A program made the translations under genes and the position numbers. A model generated the notes under the pieces. That model did not search any database. It worked only from the letters and a program-made list of their open reading frames with translations, and was not told the origin of the DNA. From positions 1,230,734 to 1,294,733 of the forward strand of contig NW_003101674.1 of NCBI RefSeq assembly GCF_000003855.2: DNA of 64,000 bases, given 5' to 3'. Origin of the DNA: Blastomyces gilchristii SLH14081. Taxonomy: Eukaryota > Ascomycota > Eurotiomycetes > Onygenales > Ajellomycetaceae. Positions 12,489 to 24,777 of the stretch are shown in pieces. Position 1 is the first letter of the stretch; each line of letters starts with the position of its first letter.

Positions 12489-15393
12489 ATGAGGCGACAT
12501 AGTAGAGGGAGCGGCGGACCTGCTGTTGTAAGCAAATCCGCCGCTCTGGGCTCCGATCCAATGTCTCTCATACGAACTTTCAATTCAGAAACAAACCCAT
12601 CTCGGCCCGTACGTCCCTCTCCCCTAGCTTCGTCGCAGATACAAGGAATGCCTCTCGATCTAATCGACCGAATACGTTCATTTCCTCTGTTTCAATCGAC
12701 ACCAGAATCATTCCTCGCTGAAATTGGCCTGCACCTGCGTCCGCAACTAAACTCCACGAACGATTACATTTTAACAGAGGGAGATGAGGCAAAGGCAATG
12801 TATTGGCTGGTTCGTGGAGCGGTTGTAGTCACCTCGCGGGACGGTGAAAGTGTGTATGCGGAGCTGAAGCCCGGTGCCTTCTTCGGAGAAATTGGAGTGC
12901 TAATGGACCGGCCTCGCACTGCCACCATAATTGCCCGCACCCGATGTTTACTTGTCGTGCTGACAAAGGATGATTTTAAAAAGATTCTTCCCCGCTTTCC
13001 AGAGGTAGAACAGACCATTAGAGAGGAAGCTGAGGAGAGGTTATTGATCTTGGAAAGGAAGAAGAAGGAGCCACTAATGCAAAATGATCCTCTCGGGACC
13101 CATAGGCGGGTGACAAAGAGAGTTCGCGATTCCTTTTCTGGAAGCTTCAGTTTTGACGAGGACGGCCACTGTTCGAGTAATATCAGCAAAAAACGCAAAT
13201 CTCCTAGTCCTGGTTTAGCTGAGAATTCGAGTTCAAGCGCCTTAGCCAATGGGCTGGTCAATGTTCGATTATTGTTAAAAGAGCTACCTTTATTTGCCGG
13301 TCTCCCGTCCAATATTCTCCATTTTCTTGGCCTCAATGCGCACCCGCGAACATATCAACCTTTCACAGATATAATACGACAAGATTCGCAGGGACGCGAG
13401 ATATATTTTATCGTACGTGGAGAGGTGGAGGTTCTAAATGAGCATCCAGATGGGCGTGGAGCGCGTCGGGGCACGGACGCTGAGGGCCGGCGTGAGGTCC
13501 AGGTCAAGGCTCGACTAAAGGCTGGACAGTATTTCGGGGAAGTTGTGAGCCTATCACTGGCTCCTCGCAGGACTGCCACGGTTCGCACGGTCACGTCTGT
13601 TGAATGTTTAATGATAAGCGCGGAGGTGCTCTCGGAATTTTGGGATCGATGTCCTCCCCGTATCCGGGAACAGATCGAACGCACAGCTCGGAAGCGCTTG
13701 GTCACTACGGACGGTGACGTCGAGATGGAGGATGTTGCTGCTGATGCAGTGCCTCCAATGGATGAACTCGTAATTAACGAGAACTTCCATGGCTCGGTTA
13801 GGAGGCAGTCAATGCCTCTACTCACGCTCACTGAAACAGAACTCGACAGTCCGCACAAGTCAACACGAATAGAAGATCGACCTATCCTAAAGCCCTCTGA
13901 CCCTGACCCCTTCCTAATTATCGGCTTGGATAATGTACGATCTCGGTCTCGACGTGGCTCTCTTGCGCCAATCGTGCCTGATGGATCTTCGCTACCTCAA
14001 GATCAGCGACAGCAGTCTCCGGTGAGGCCTCAGTCCGGCGCAGCGTCCCCGCCAAAACCAACAACCTTTAACATCCCCAGCTCTGCCTTTTGCCCCACGC
14101 AGTCAACTACCTCACATCATGCCAAGCAATTAAGTAAATGCTACCTTAACGATGACATCCTAGTCTCTATATTCCAACATCTTGAACTTCACTATCTCCT
14201 TCGCCTCCGGGTCATCTCGCGTCACTGGTCTAACATGATTACCAAATCACCCCTACTTCTGCAATTTTTAGACCTCAGCTGCTACAACCGGAAGCTTACA
14301 GACGACATACTTTCAAATATCATTTGCCCCTTTATCGGCGACAGGCCTCGCTCTATCAACATGAATAATTGCTTTCATATCACGGATGAGGGTTTCAAGG
14401 CATTAGCAAATGCTTGTGGTGGAAATCTTATATCATTGAAGATGAAAAGTGTATGGGATGTAACAGCTTCTGCCATTTTGGATATGGCCAACAAAGCGAA
14501 ATTTCTGCAGGAAATTGATCTGAGTAACTGCCGGAAAGTCAGCGACACGCTTTTAGCTAGGATTGTCGGGTGGACCGTGCCTAATCCTTCATTCGGACAG
14601 CACTTTCTGAACGGAAAATCCGTCCCCAATGCTAAGTGGGCGGGTGTAGGGCTAGTCCAGAACATCACTCTGCAGAATACCCCTGCCAGCGGAACGGTTG
14701 TGGGGTGCCCGGGTCTTAAACGCCTGGCTCTCTCATACTGCAAGCACGTCACAGATAATTCCATGCTTCATATAGCGTCCCACGCTGCGTCGCGGCTGGA
14801 AGAAGTCGACCTAACAAGATGCACGACGATAACTGATAAAGGCTTTCAGTTCTGGGGAAATGCGCAGTTCCTTCGACTACGGAAGCTTTGCTTGGCAGAC
14901 TGCACATACTTAACCGATAATGCTATCGTGTACCTAACCAACGCAGCGAAAGGGTTACAGGAGCTTGACTTGGTAAGTCTAATTCACCAACATAGCAACA
15001 TAGTTTATCTTTAATCGTTATAGTACTGGAAGACTAACAATATTGAAGTCCTTTTGCTGCGCCCTTTCCGATACAGCCACTGAAGTGTTAGCACTAGGCT
15101 GCCCGCAATTGACGCATCTCAATTTATCCTTCTGCGGCTCAGCGGTTTCAGATCCTTCTCTGCGCTCTATTGGCTTGCATCTTCTCCTTCTGCAAGAGCT
15201 GTCGGTCCGTGGGTGCGTGCGGGTTACCGGCACGGGCGTTGAATCTGTCCTCGATGGATGTAACTTCCTTCGTGTTTTTGATGTTAGCCAGTGCAAAAAC
15301 CTAACGCCGTGGCTAGATTATGGCTTTCATAGGAAGTATGGAGATAAGATACGGTATGAGACAATTTCCAAGAATGGTAAACTGGTTCGATGA
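12489..15393 (+). CDS. Protein with two cyclic-nucleotide-binding domains, an F-box and leucine-rich repeats
   Basis: Exon 1 is 12489-14972 and exon 2 is 15049-15393. The 76-bp intron has GTAAGT, branch ACTAAC and TTGAAG, and joins ELDL to SFCCALS. The product is 942 residues. CNB domain 1 spans about 60-190, with phosphate-binding-cassette residues FFGEIG (131-136) and RPRTA (141-145). CNB domain 2 spans about 260-395, with FGEVVSL (349-355) and RRTATV (360-365). Both keep the Glu and Arg used to bind cNMP. After a disordered Ser/Pro linker comes an F-box (about 552-595) and cysteine-containing LRRs to the C-terminus (LKRLALSYCKHVTD, LRKLCLADCTYLTD, LTHLNLSFC). F-box/LRR proteins recruit substrates to SCF ubiquitin ligases. 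Nucleotide-gated substrate recognition is inference. ATG 12489 is the first in-frame Met. Confidence 0.93.
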
Positions 15394-17200
15394 CAGGGCA
15401 CAGGGATACAGTTCTATCAAGTCGTGTATCCTTCACTCCCTTGACGGCCATCCCACCCTAGTAGCTCCTTCCTTTCTATTTTTAACCCCCCATTGATATT
15501 CTCTCCTCTTCTTTTTCGGATAATAGTTTACTATCTCCTGATCATTTATTCCCAGTGGCCCCTCTTCTTTTCACGACACTTAGGTTTTGTAGAAGCTGCC
15601 GCGGAAAAATCATTTTGGCTTTGACACAAATACCCGACCTGTATTGTTGGATACGAATTTGGTTTCCCTCCCCAATATCTACTGGTTATTTTTTCTGCTC
15701 TTTTGGATTTTTTTAAACTTACGACAGACATGATATCCGCACCACCTGTTTACTTCTTCATTTCCTCTTCATTCCCCCCTCCTGTTTTTTTTTGGTTTGT
15801 TTATTGCATACACAACTATATAGTTGGTGTCCGAGCCATCTGTCGAGGACGTCGGAATGCTCTACTGTTTCTACCGCAATGGAGCCTTGTTGTTCCTAGT
15901 TCTCACTGTTTTCCTGGCGTTTAATAGAGGACGGATTTCACGGAAAACTCGTTGATCAGCATATCTGGTTTCTGGATTTCAGTGAACTGTTGCCAATTGA
16001 CAGATGCTCACATCCTTGCATTTTAATTTTCTATTTTTTTTTTCTCGCCCCCTCAAAGTCAATATGTTCTCTTTCTCCCCTTGTGCTCCTTTCTGTATAC
16101 TTTGTTGCGAGTAAAAGAATTTTCCTTTTTTTCCCTGTTTTTTCCATCTTTTTCTTTTCTTTTCTTTTCTTTTCTTTTCTTTTCTTTTCTTTTCTTTTCT
16201 TTTCTTTTCTTTTCTTTTCTTTTCTTTTCTTTTTTTTTCATCATAACGCTACCATTTAAGTTTGTTCATTGGTGAATTTCTCAAGCGGTAACTCCCTTGA
16301 ACTCTCAGCCTTGGTGAGGCAATAAATGTTTAGAGGAAGCTCGAGAGTATTAATAAAAATACCACACCATCTCGTGGTGTTTTGAAGAGTTTGAGGCTTT
16401 TGTTGTCCCTTTACTTTCACGCCGCCGCGTGCCAAAGAAAGAAAGAGAGCACAAGAGAAAAACCAAAAGGCGAAGAACAAAATGGCATTGTTTTCTTTCC
16501 TTCTAAAACAAATGCCATTGTGTAAGTGGACAAAGAAAATGCACAACTCTCCCTCTGCTGAAGTTGTGCACATCATGAGCTGTCAAAGAATATCAAATAT
16601 GTCAGGGGAATTTGGCCTGAGACAGAAAAAAAGAGATATTCGATACCTGGAAAATTTTTGATTCTACAATCTTTCACTTGGGTGCTTAAAGGAGAATAAG
16701 CAGAAAAAGCTTATCGAGTCGTTTCTATTGTTGTTTTGTCAAAGACATATCAACTTTCTCCTACATACTATACTCACTTCCATCTCAACCCCCTTTCAAC
16801 CAGAGAACTCCATAATGTTTTGAAATATTTTATTTCTTTTTTGCCATTTTCTTCCATGTCTTCCCTATATAATTTAACTGCAGGAAAGTTCCGATATGAA
16901 ACTCATTATCTATTCACCAGAAATCGTTCCTGGAAGTGGAGTATATATCAGCTTCAATTTGCCCTCGACTATGTTGCGTTATTCTCCATTTCCCATTTTC
17001 ATTGCTTTGAATCTTACTCTCTAGAAATACATGCCAGGCGCAAATTAGGCAATATCCCCTATCTCTTGAATAATCTTTCAAGTTATCTTTTATATTTTCT
17101 TTCCTATTTATTTATCTTTTACTTACTTCTGGCTATACTGCCCTGCACCCCAACTTTTCCGGAAATTTCACTCCCCACACCCCATCCACTATCAAGTTGA
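15394..17200. other. Pyrimidine-rich intergenic region
   Basis: The region is T/C-rich on the plus strand through most of its length: a 3' flank of the CNB/F-box gene, a pentanucleotide tandem array (listed separately), and a pyrimidine-rich stretch ahead of the Zn2Cys6 gene. A plus-strand open frame at 16736-17200 is T-rich, has no family features and is probably 5' UTR/promoter. No gene recognised. Confidence 0.45.
16149..16231 (+). repeat. TTTTC pentanucleotide microsatellite
   Basis: About 16 uninterrupted copies of TTTTC followed by a T run. Homopyrimidine on the plus strand and homopurine on the minus strand, so a candidate for triplex formation and length polymorphism. Confidence 0.98.
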
Positions 17201-19129
17201 ATGATGGCACCCTCCCCGAACAATCCTGAGGACATTAACAATTCTCCGGGCGATAGCCTAAACTGGCCCGATATCGTGGATTTTGGGCAGGAGTCGACGA
17301 ATGACCCCCAATTATCAACAGCTACCCCTAGGCATGATCGAGATTCTCCTGAGCAAGAGCAGAAAGTACCCGTTACAGGACCAGCTGCTCGTGCGCCCAA
17401 AAAAGCCCAAAAGCGAATATTCAGTGAAACAGATACTCAAGAAGAGCCGCGTGACGACTCAAAGAAGCACAAATTAAACATCGATCAGGATGTTAATGTG
17501 TACAACATTAGACAGCACGTGGAGACGGCCTTGAAGGTGGAAAGGTTACGTGCTAGGAAAAAAGAGGAACGACGCCGGAAAAAACCCACAGATGTAAAAG
17601 AGCATACGGAATATAAGAATACAGAAGATGAGGCTACAGAAGATGAGCTGGAGTCAGAAGACGAGCTACAAGAAAACAATCGACAAGAAGACCTGTCAGA
17701 GTGGGGGGTGTTGGGTGTGGGGCCGCCGAAGTCGGATGAGCTCGAGGCTATTGAGGAGTGGCACAAGAAGAGGATTGAATCGGATAGGATCGCGAGGGAC
17801 GAACGGAGGAAGAAGAGCGAGGAGGAGGAGAACAAGGCGAAGGAGGGGGGCGAGGACAAGGACAAGGACAAGGAGAAGAAGAAGGAGAAGAAGAAGAAGG
17901 AACCACGAACAATTGAGGCATGCAACCATTGCAAGGTATGTGTTATACAGCTTGTGTCTAATTTGCGTATTTTTTTTATTTCACCTCCCTGTAGCCTCAA
18001 CTCTTCTCTTGTTCTGCCATATCTGACAATCAGCAAACTAGGACAAAAAAATTAAATGCAGCGCCAATAGAAAAAAGTGCAAACCGTGTAGGGATGCAAA
18101 GAAGGATTGTTTTTTTTCTCACCCTGCATTGGGTGAACCGTGGAAACGGGAATGGCCTGTACATCGATATGGAGAGGTAGAAGCCGAGCGGGACTACTAT
18201 CGCAAAAAAGTAAAACATCTTGAACTGCTTGTCGATTTTCTACAACCGAGGGCTGTACTGGGCCCACGAGACAAACGCCAAATTGACGAATGGGAAACAA
18301 AGCAGGAAGCAGCGGACATTGAGAGAAAATGCGTCATGGAGGAACGACGAACGAGCCGAAGGAAGTATAAGCAAAAGTATCTTGAGCGGAAAAAAGAGAA
18401 ACTCGAGAAACTCGAGAAACCCAAACAAAAGGGAGGCGTAATCGAAGATCCCGCACAAGCAGGGACACAGAAAAGACAACTTAATAAACAACACCTGCAG
18501 CGACAGCCGCCCAGTTCAGCAGTAAGAGTCCCATTATTTTTTCACAAAGAGCGATTGTTCCTAATTCCTGTTACTGACTCGTAAAACCTAGGAGAGGCCA
18601 GTTATTAATGACCCGAATGAAACACAAGTTAGCCATGTGCCGAGCTACACACAAAATCCTTATTCTAACTATGCAGGTGTGTAGATCCTATCACAAATAT
18701 GGTTTTCCGACTCAGCTCCTCAATATCGTTGGACTTCTGAAGAGAGCTAATAAATTTTTCTTTCCAGAACCGCCCAGTTTCTCCGAGCAATGGTGGGCCC
18801 CATTGCCTACTGACAGGAGCGATGATGAGCTCGACGCAGCACTTACAAACCCCGTCACACGAAGACGGCCACAGCGGCAGCCGCAGTCCCGGCCGCCGCG
18901 TGCAAGACCTAGTGGGCAACGGCCCGGGCAGGCTCGCCCCACGGTGCAAAGCATTGATTCTCAGGCAACACGGGACACGGGTAACCCACATGTTCCCTCA
19001 TACCTAGAGTTCCAGCCGCAGCCGCAACAGCAGCCACCATACGGACGAAGAGAGGGAGCACAGCCTGAGCAGACCTTTCAGACACCCTCACCACCGTTTG
19101 ATGATCCTTCCCGGTCGTCCTTCTTGTGA
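17201..19129 (+). CDS. Zn(II)2Cys6-type DNA-binding protein with internal zinc cluster
   Basis: Four exons: 17201-17935, 18042-18521, 18592-18676 and 18768-19129 (introns of 106, 70 and 91 bp), 553 residues. Splicing at GTATGT...AACTAG joins A-C-N-H-C-K to D-K-K-I-K-C and completes a fungal binuclear zinc cluster C-x2-C-x6-C-x6-C-x2-C-x6-C, with Cys at 241, 244, 251, 258, 261 and 268. The cluster is unusually far from the N-terminus. It is preceded by a Ser/Asp-rich N-terminus and a long Lys/Glu-rich charged helix-like segment (about 110-238). After it come a predicted coiled coil (VEAERDYYRKKVKHLELLV), further Lys/Glu stretches and a Gln/Pro/Arg-rich tail. No fungal-specific transcription factor middle domain is visible. 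Likely a nuclear regulator; targets cannot be inferred. Met1 or Met2 (17204) could be the start. Confidence 0.85.
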
Positions 19130-20238
19130 AGGCGATCCTCCTTTGAAAAAGGACATTTTTTTATTTTTTATTTATATATTTATTAATTTTGAACCTGGCT
19201 CCCACTGTGATGATGATAAGATCATAATACGCAATTGGGGAAAAGAGCGTCGCCGGCAACTTGTATAATTACTAGGCAGGAAGACAGGAGTGCTGGTAAG
19301 CATTTTAATAGTTCTTCTGTTTACCCTTTTGCAGATTCCTCATCTTCCCCTCCATCCACTTCATCCAGATTTCAGATCCTTGGCTAATTCTTGACGCCAT
19401 TGTCGGTTACTCTCACAGATTATGAATCTCCTGTTAGCTGATTGACTCCTTGGATATTTTATGGGAATCTGCTTCATTTTTTCTTCTTCAAATTCCCTGG
19501 TTTGAATTGTTTGGTTTGTTGTACTTTCTTTTGTTTTCTTACATGCAGCTGGCATTGTTTCGGGCATGTCTCTTGTCTTATATATGTCGCCCTTTTCTTT
19601 TTCTTTTTCTTTTTCTTTTTTTCTTTTTTCTTTTTTTGTTCATTAATGTCCTTATTCTCATATTTTTGTTGTACAGTACATACATGGCTGGGTGGGTGGC
19701 TTCAAGTGCATAGCCTTCAGAGAATGGCAGGAGTTTTGGGATAAAGATGTTGTAATCATTGGCGTGGGCAATGCTATTATTTTCATCCATGCAAACAAAC
19801 TCTCAGAGAAATGTCCCTTACGTATAGAGTGAGAAGAAATATGTTGTGTAAAATGGGTTGTAGATAATGAAGAACATAGCCAAATCCACTTGGGGATAAT
19901 AAAACATGTTAGAGGCTTGACATGGAAGGGTAGGTCTTCAAGAAGAGTTATATAAACTGAGGCACAAGGCTCGAATTGAGGAACTACATTTGTTAATATA
20001 AGTGAAAGAGATGTTAAAAGCATACATTGAACAGTATGAGTATTCAATATTTTAAGGGGCCATTAGCATTATTTGCATCTAGAGACCACTCGACCAACCG
20101 GTTGATCCACGTAAAACTGGAAATGAATACCATAGCCTACAGGCCTGTATAACCAACCACCAAAATAATATCTATATATATATATATATACAGTCATGAG
20201 TCATAGCCAACAAGCTGGATTACTGAAAATGTCATGGG
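19130..20238. other. Convergent intergenic region with T-rich repeats
   Basis: About 1.1 kb between two convergent genes, so both ends are 3' flanks. It contains a CTTTTT-rich array (19590-19639) and a short TA dinucleotide run (about 20170-20190). No coding sequence recognised. Confidence 0.5.
19590..19639 (+). repeat. CTTTTT-rich simple repeat
   Basis: Imperfect hexanucleotide array of C followed by five to seven T, about eight units. Confidence 0.9.
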
Positions 20239-22870
20239 TCAATGCGATTTCGCGCTGGCCTGCTTTTTCCAAACACAACAAATCCCTTTGCTCTCGCACC
20301 ACTCTCTCACAACTCCGGCACCGACCTCCCGATCCTCTCCGATGAGGCCAAATCCACCGGTGTTGAGCCATGCAGCTAGATCTTCGAGCTGAATCGGGTC
20401 ATACATGAGAATTTTCTCATACCATGTAGGCTGTTTCAACCCTTTGAACGCTCTAATTCGAGGTTGAGATTGAACTGCTTTCGTGATCTGGCTAGAAAGG
20501 CTTGGCAGATTCGTGGTAGAGGATACAGAAATGGAAGACTTTGCGGAACGTATGGCCATTTGAGTCGTAGGAGCATGTATTTCATCACAATCCTGCGGGT
20601 GGTGCAATGTGCCGTTCCCATTAGAGCTATGAGAAGGTGATAGCGGAAGGGCTTCTCCAACAGAGTCGCTTGATTGATCATCGTCTATGAGGATTGCGCA
20701 TGGAGATACAAAACGCTTCATAGGCAACTTCGATGTTATTCTTGGACCTTCATTTGATAAAGAAAAACTCTTTGGTTCCTGAGACTTCACCGAGGTTTTC
20801 GCCAGCCGTTTTTTGGGAGACCGTGTGATGACGAAGGAAATCGAATCAGACCGTGGCTTGAGGCCTAATAGTTGCCTTTCCGCAAGATCATCTCCCTGGC
20901 TCTTATGATTGCGCTGATTCGGCTTTGGCTCGAGCTTCGATGACTTAGATTGGTTTTCCCAGCACTTTTCAAGGAGAGAGATCATCTTATCCCTACTCTT
21001 GATAGGTTTAAAGCCATATGCAGCAACCTGCTTCGCCAATTCTGATGTTGTAAACCCGCCGAATATAGGTTTATCCGGAGGAGGACGCTCAAGCATTGCT
21101 TCTGAAATATTTGCAGGGGTTTGGGAATTGAGTTTCGCGTTAGTAGACTCCAGATTCTCTCTGTAGACGAGATCGTCTTCTGCTAGGGAGGGTTCGTTCA
21201 TGTTATCCAATTCGCGCGTATCAATATTCGCCGCTAATGTGCGAGTATCTTTCTCAACGTCAATCACATTTTGTCCAGAAAGATCCCGAATACCTGTTTT
21301 CCGTTTATATTTGGCCGCGGGGGTAGAAACCTCGATTGAACGCTCCGATAAATCTATTTCATCAACCTGGAGGACAGCCCCTGTTAAATCTCTAGAGCTC
21401 GCAGACCAAAGATTCTTCGAACTGGATAATCGAAATAAACTCGAGCCCAGACCTTTGGAAACCGCTGGCCTCGGAACAACATTGCTTTTATTTATCGAGT
21501 CCGCGGTGTGTTGTATTTCTTCATCCTGGTCTTCCGAATGGCCATGTTCTAACTGGCTTGAAGTCCCAAATAACAATTCTTGTCCGTCAAATGATTTGAA
21601 AGCCTCAAGTGGGGGAACTACCTTAAATACCGGAGGTCCATTCCCATTCTTTAAAGTATCTGACTTCCCTCTAGCTGCATTTGCACGTTCCGTCCCCGAT
21701 GTTCGTTTCGTTACGCCCATTTTCTTGTTTTTCCCGGAGTTCACAGTTTCAATGCGATCCAAATCGGCTGTTTGATCTACCACACTATACTTAGCAGTAA
21801 CGTATGATGTGAGTGTAGTTAATTTTGCCTTCTGCGGCTTTTTGACTTTCACTCTCTGTTGCTTTGAAGAGATGCTCTGAGAATCATTAGTGGCGGGCCT
21901 ACTTTCGGTCGGAGTTTGAATGCCTGAGGCGCTATAAAAATTCTGAAGCTGCAACACAGTTAGCAAGCGTTCCAAGGCAAAAGATAACTGCAAAAAACTG
22001 GCATAATACCTCCATCAGACGTTTTGTCGTGGGTCCATTATCGCAAGTCTCCGGCATTGGCGCTAGTGATGTATTTACTACTCCGCTGAATCCGTAATTA
22101 GAGAGCAGCGTCCCAGCGCTGTGCGTCCTAATTACGCTCTTGCCGCAAGATGAGGAGTGAACCTCAGCCAAATCAACCATTGGTATCGGCCCCTCTTTCG
22201 TAGGAGTCCAATCGAGCCTTCTTTTGGTGGCTTTTTCGAGCTGTAATCCGCCCGTTTGTCGCTCCAGTTCATTATCCGTGTTATCGCCAACAGATGGCGC
22301 TTTATTGTCGCAAGGTTTTGATGGCGGAATTTTCGCGTCTAGCTTGAGGTCCCCAGGAGATTTTACTTTCGAAACATGTCCATGCAACCTTCTCTCTGCT
22401 ACGCCATCTTGTTTCCTTGTGCGTTTCGCTGTCGCCGCTTTCTTCTTTCGCGTCTTTGGGCTAACAATGAGCCGATCGCCATCCACGGTTTGGATTTCTG
22501 TCTGTGTGGCCATTTTATGGCTCGCTGTTCTTTGTCCGTGTCTCATTGTACTCGCAGGTTTAGCTTTTGATCCAGTTATAGATTTATCCTGCCTCTTGGG
22601 GCTATCTACTACGAGGGAACTATTTTGAATAACTTCAAGGCAAGTTGTCTTGGCTCCATCCATTTGCAAATTTGATATTTTGTGAGATGGTGATTTCGAC
22701 AGGCTTGTCAATAACGTCGAAGGAGATGGGGGGCTGAAAGGTGACGACGGTTCAATGACCTCTGCACTAATCGGAGATGAGTGGACACTGATAGGAGTAA
22801 CAAAGCGCGCAGAGCTTCGGCCGTTAGATGGTGGCGTGTTGGATTGACTTGCTATGGCAGCGTTATCCAT
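20239..22870 (-). CDS. SLX4: Structure-specific endonuclease subunit SLX4
   Basis: This is the scaffold subunit of the SLX1-SLX4 structure-specific nuclease, which cuts branched DNA during repair and replication-fork processing in the nucleus. Exon 1 is 22010-22870 and exon 2 is 20239-21948. The 61-bp intron has GTATTA, branch GCTAAC and TTGCAG, and joins L-M-E to L-Q-N-F-Y. The product is 856 residues with the chosen ATG at 22870 (M-D-N-A-A-I-A-S). Most of the protein is disordered and Ser/Thr/Lys rich, as is usual for fungal SLX4. The C-terminus carries the conserved SLX1-binding region (TWYEKILMYDPIQLEDLAAW, then GFGLIGEDREVGAGVVREWC), and an S-A-P-like motif (FGGFTTSELAKQVAAYGFKP) lies upstream. 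The open frame extends to 23083 but that extension begins with GTG after a stop, so an upstream exon or the 22870 start is needed. Confidence 0.92.
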
Positions 22871-23697
22871 TGTTCCGGAAACATATATAGGAGTATGGAT
22901 GACTTGTAAAAAATCTCCAAGGTAGTCATCATCTATTAGAGCTGTAGCGCTGGTTGGAGTATTCGATGATTCGATGTCGATTTGAATGTCTGACGTCGAG
23001 TTTCTGGAACTGACAAGGAAATCTTGGCGCAAATTGAGATATTGCCCGATTGGGTCAGAGTGGCTTGCTGGCCGGGCAACCACGATCTACTGTCTTGCGC
23101 GCAATGAAAAACTACGAAGTCTGTTTGCTGTATATACTACGTAGATGGATGTGTGGAGGAGTTGTTGCTTGAATAATTGTAACTCAGTTAGAACTATAAT
23201 ATCTTGTATTTAGCGGTGTTTCTACCGATTGCCTCTATTCTTCCCACATTTGCTGGGGTTATTTATTTTGCCCATGCACTTATCTGGCTAGCCCACGTTG
23301 TTGCTGGCCTGATTATGGGACCTACTCAATTTCCTCCCGGGCGAGCTGCAACAATGAGCCACGGTCAAATACCAAGAAAAAGGCCCAAGCTCCTGCCACC
23401 ATACAACACCGCGGCTGGTTCGCCAAAAAGAGAAAGAAGAACCCTCAAAGTATCGTATATAGTTTGACTGAAGGCCTGTCTGCTGCCACGAGAAACCATT
23501 ATATATCCCTCAAGAAGGATATTCCTTACACAGCTCAGAATGCAAACCACAGGATCATCGTTAAATCGTGCGCGGTGGTGAGGCAATCGAAGCTTGCAAA
23601 AGGAATCCAACCGAAAGCCGAAGCCTTGAGACGGGAAAATATCCTTCGATACCCTTCAACAATTTTTCAAGTCGAAGTCAGGCAACATCAGGATCAA
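22871..23697. other. SLX4 upstream region and gap to CGI121
   Basis: The segment 22871-23083 stays open in the SLX4 frame without an ATG and may be 5' UTR or the remainder of an exon with an unseen upstream start. From 23084 to 23697 I see short open frames on both strands but no supported gene. Confidence 0.45.
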
Positions 23698-24452
23698 TCA
23701 CGACCCTCTCAAAGCCATGAGGCCAAGAATGGTCCTCTCGAGATCTCTCATTTCAATCCCCGCTGGCGTCTTGGAGGACTTCTGGCCAGCCTTGCCTGCT
23801 TCAACCTTCGGCGCCTGATTCACATTCCCAGAACCCAACTTATATGCCTTCCGAATCTTCCCAATATCTGACACCAGACGGAGGTTGTCGTTATCGAAAT
23901 TAAGCGAGATTCCTTTGATCACTTTCTCCAGATGCTGAGCTACGGACGCATTTGTCACCTCTGGTGACGTGGAAACTTTTACCACTAATAAGTCCTTGGT
24001 GGTATCCGTCAACCCAAATTTGCGAAAGGATTCTGCAATCTACCGAGCAGTCAGTAACACTCATCTAATCAAAGGAAACATTAGAAGGACGGACATTATT
24101 GTTAGCGCTGAGAGAATATACTATTTCGGAATGAACATTCTTCGACTTCAGTCGGTTATTTTGGTGGTCATTAACTGCTCTGAACACAGCCGCAAGCAGG
24201 TGGGTGGTGGAGAGTATCTATAGGTCTTTGGTTAGATTTTTAAGGGAACCAGATACCCCTCGCGTGCGGGGCCACTTGATGGGGCAATAATCCCACCGTT
24301 GCAGCATCGATGAAGGCATATTCGAATTCAGTATTTCCAGAAAAGAGCTGCTCCCTTAAAAACGATGCATTTTCGAGATCTCGATATAACGCGATATGCA
24401 CTGGACAGTTCGAGGGAACATGAAAAAGCTGGATGGTCTGAACGGAGGGCAT
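23698..24452 (-). CDS. CGI121: EKC/KEOPS complex subunit CGI121
   Basis: Subunit of the KEOPS complex, which makes the t6A37 modification of ANN-decoding tRNAs and contributes to telomere maintenance and transcription; Cgi121 binds Bud32. Three exons: 24297-24452, 24095-24217 and 23698-24039 (introns 79 and 55 bp), 206 residues. Family segments are [22 protein letters not shown] at the N-terminus (here [19 protein letters not shown]), EYAFIDAAT, then [32 protein letters not shown] and [15 protein letters not shown]. The joins are phase 0 and restore D-A-A-T-I-L-S-T-T-H and S-A-N-N-N-I-A-E-S. Both donors are atypical: GTGGGA and GTCCGT. The acceptors TATAG and GGTAG are normal. The C-terminal tail after LVVKVS is less conserved. 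The call is confident. Confidence 0.94.
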
Positions 24453-24777
24453 GTTGAAAGGATTGTATAAGTTCGTGCCTCACATTCAAGGAGAAATATT
24501 GTTGTTAAAAGCGACCAAAACCAACCGCATGGCCTCTAATATGACTTAAGGTTGTACAGTACATCAAAACAGTAAATTCATCAGCAAGCCCAGTAATAGT
24601 TATCCCCACACTCGTTGAAGTATTTTCTTGGCAAAATACGTCACGTGATAATTGCATCATTTCTGGAATATTCCGGATCCCGTGATTTATTGATGGATAT
24701 CCAGCTCTTTCAGCCTTCAAGTTCTGTCTTCCTGCATCGATCAAGAATCCATCCTCATCTCGATCTCCTTATTAGCC

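Noticed and set aside
16059..16275. Open frames rich in Lys/Glu or Phe/Leu/Ser
   Set aside because: They are translations of the TTTTC microsatellite.
17485..18036. Minus-strand open frame of 183 codons
   Set aside because: Antisense of the Lys/Glu-rich part of the Zn2Cys6 gene; low complexity only.
23204..23871. Plus-strand open frames opposite CGI121
   Set aside because: The latter half is antisense to CGI121 exon 3 and the first half has no ATG-linked motif or family resemblance.
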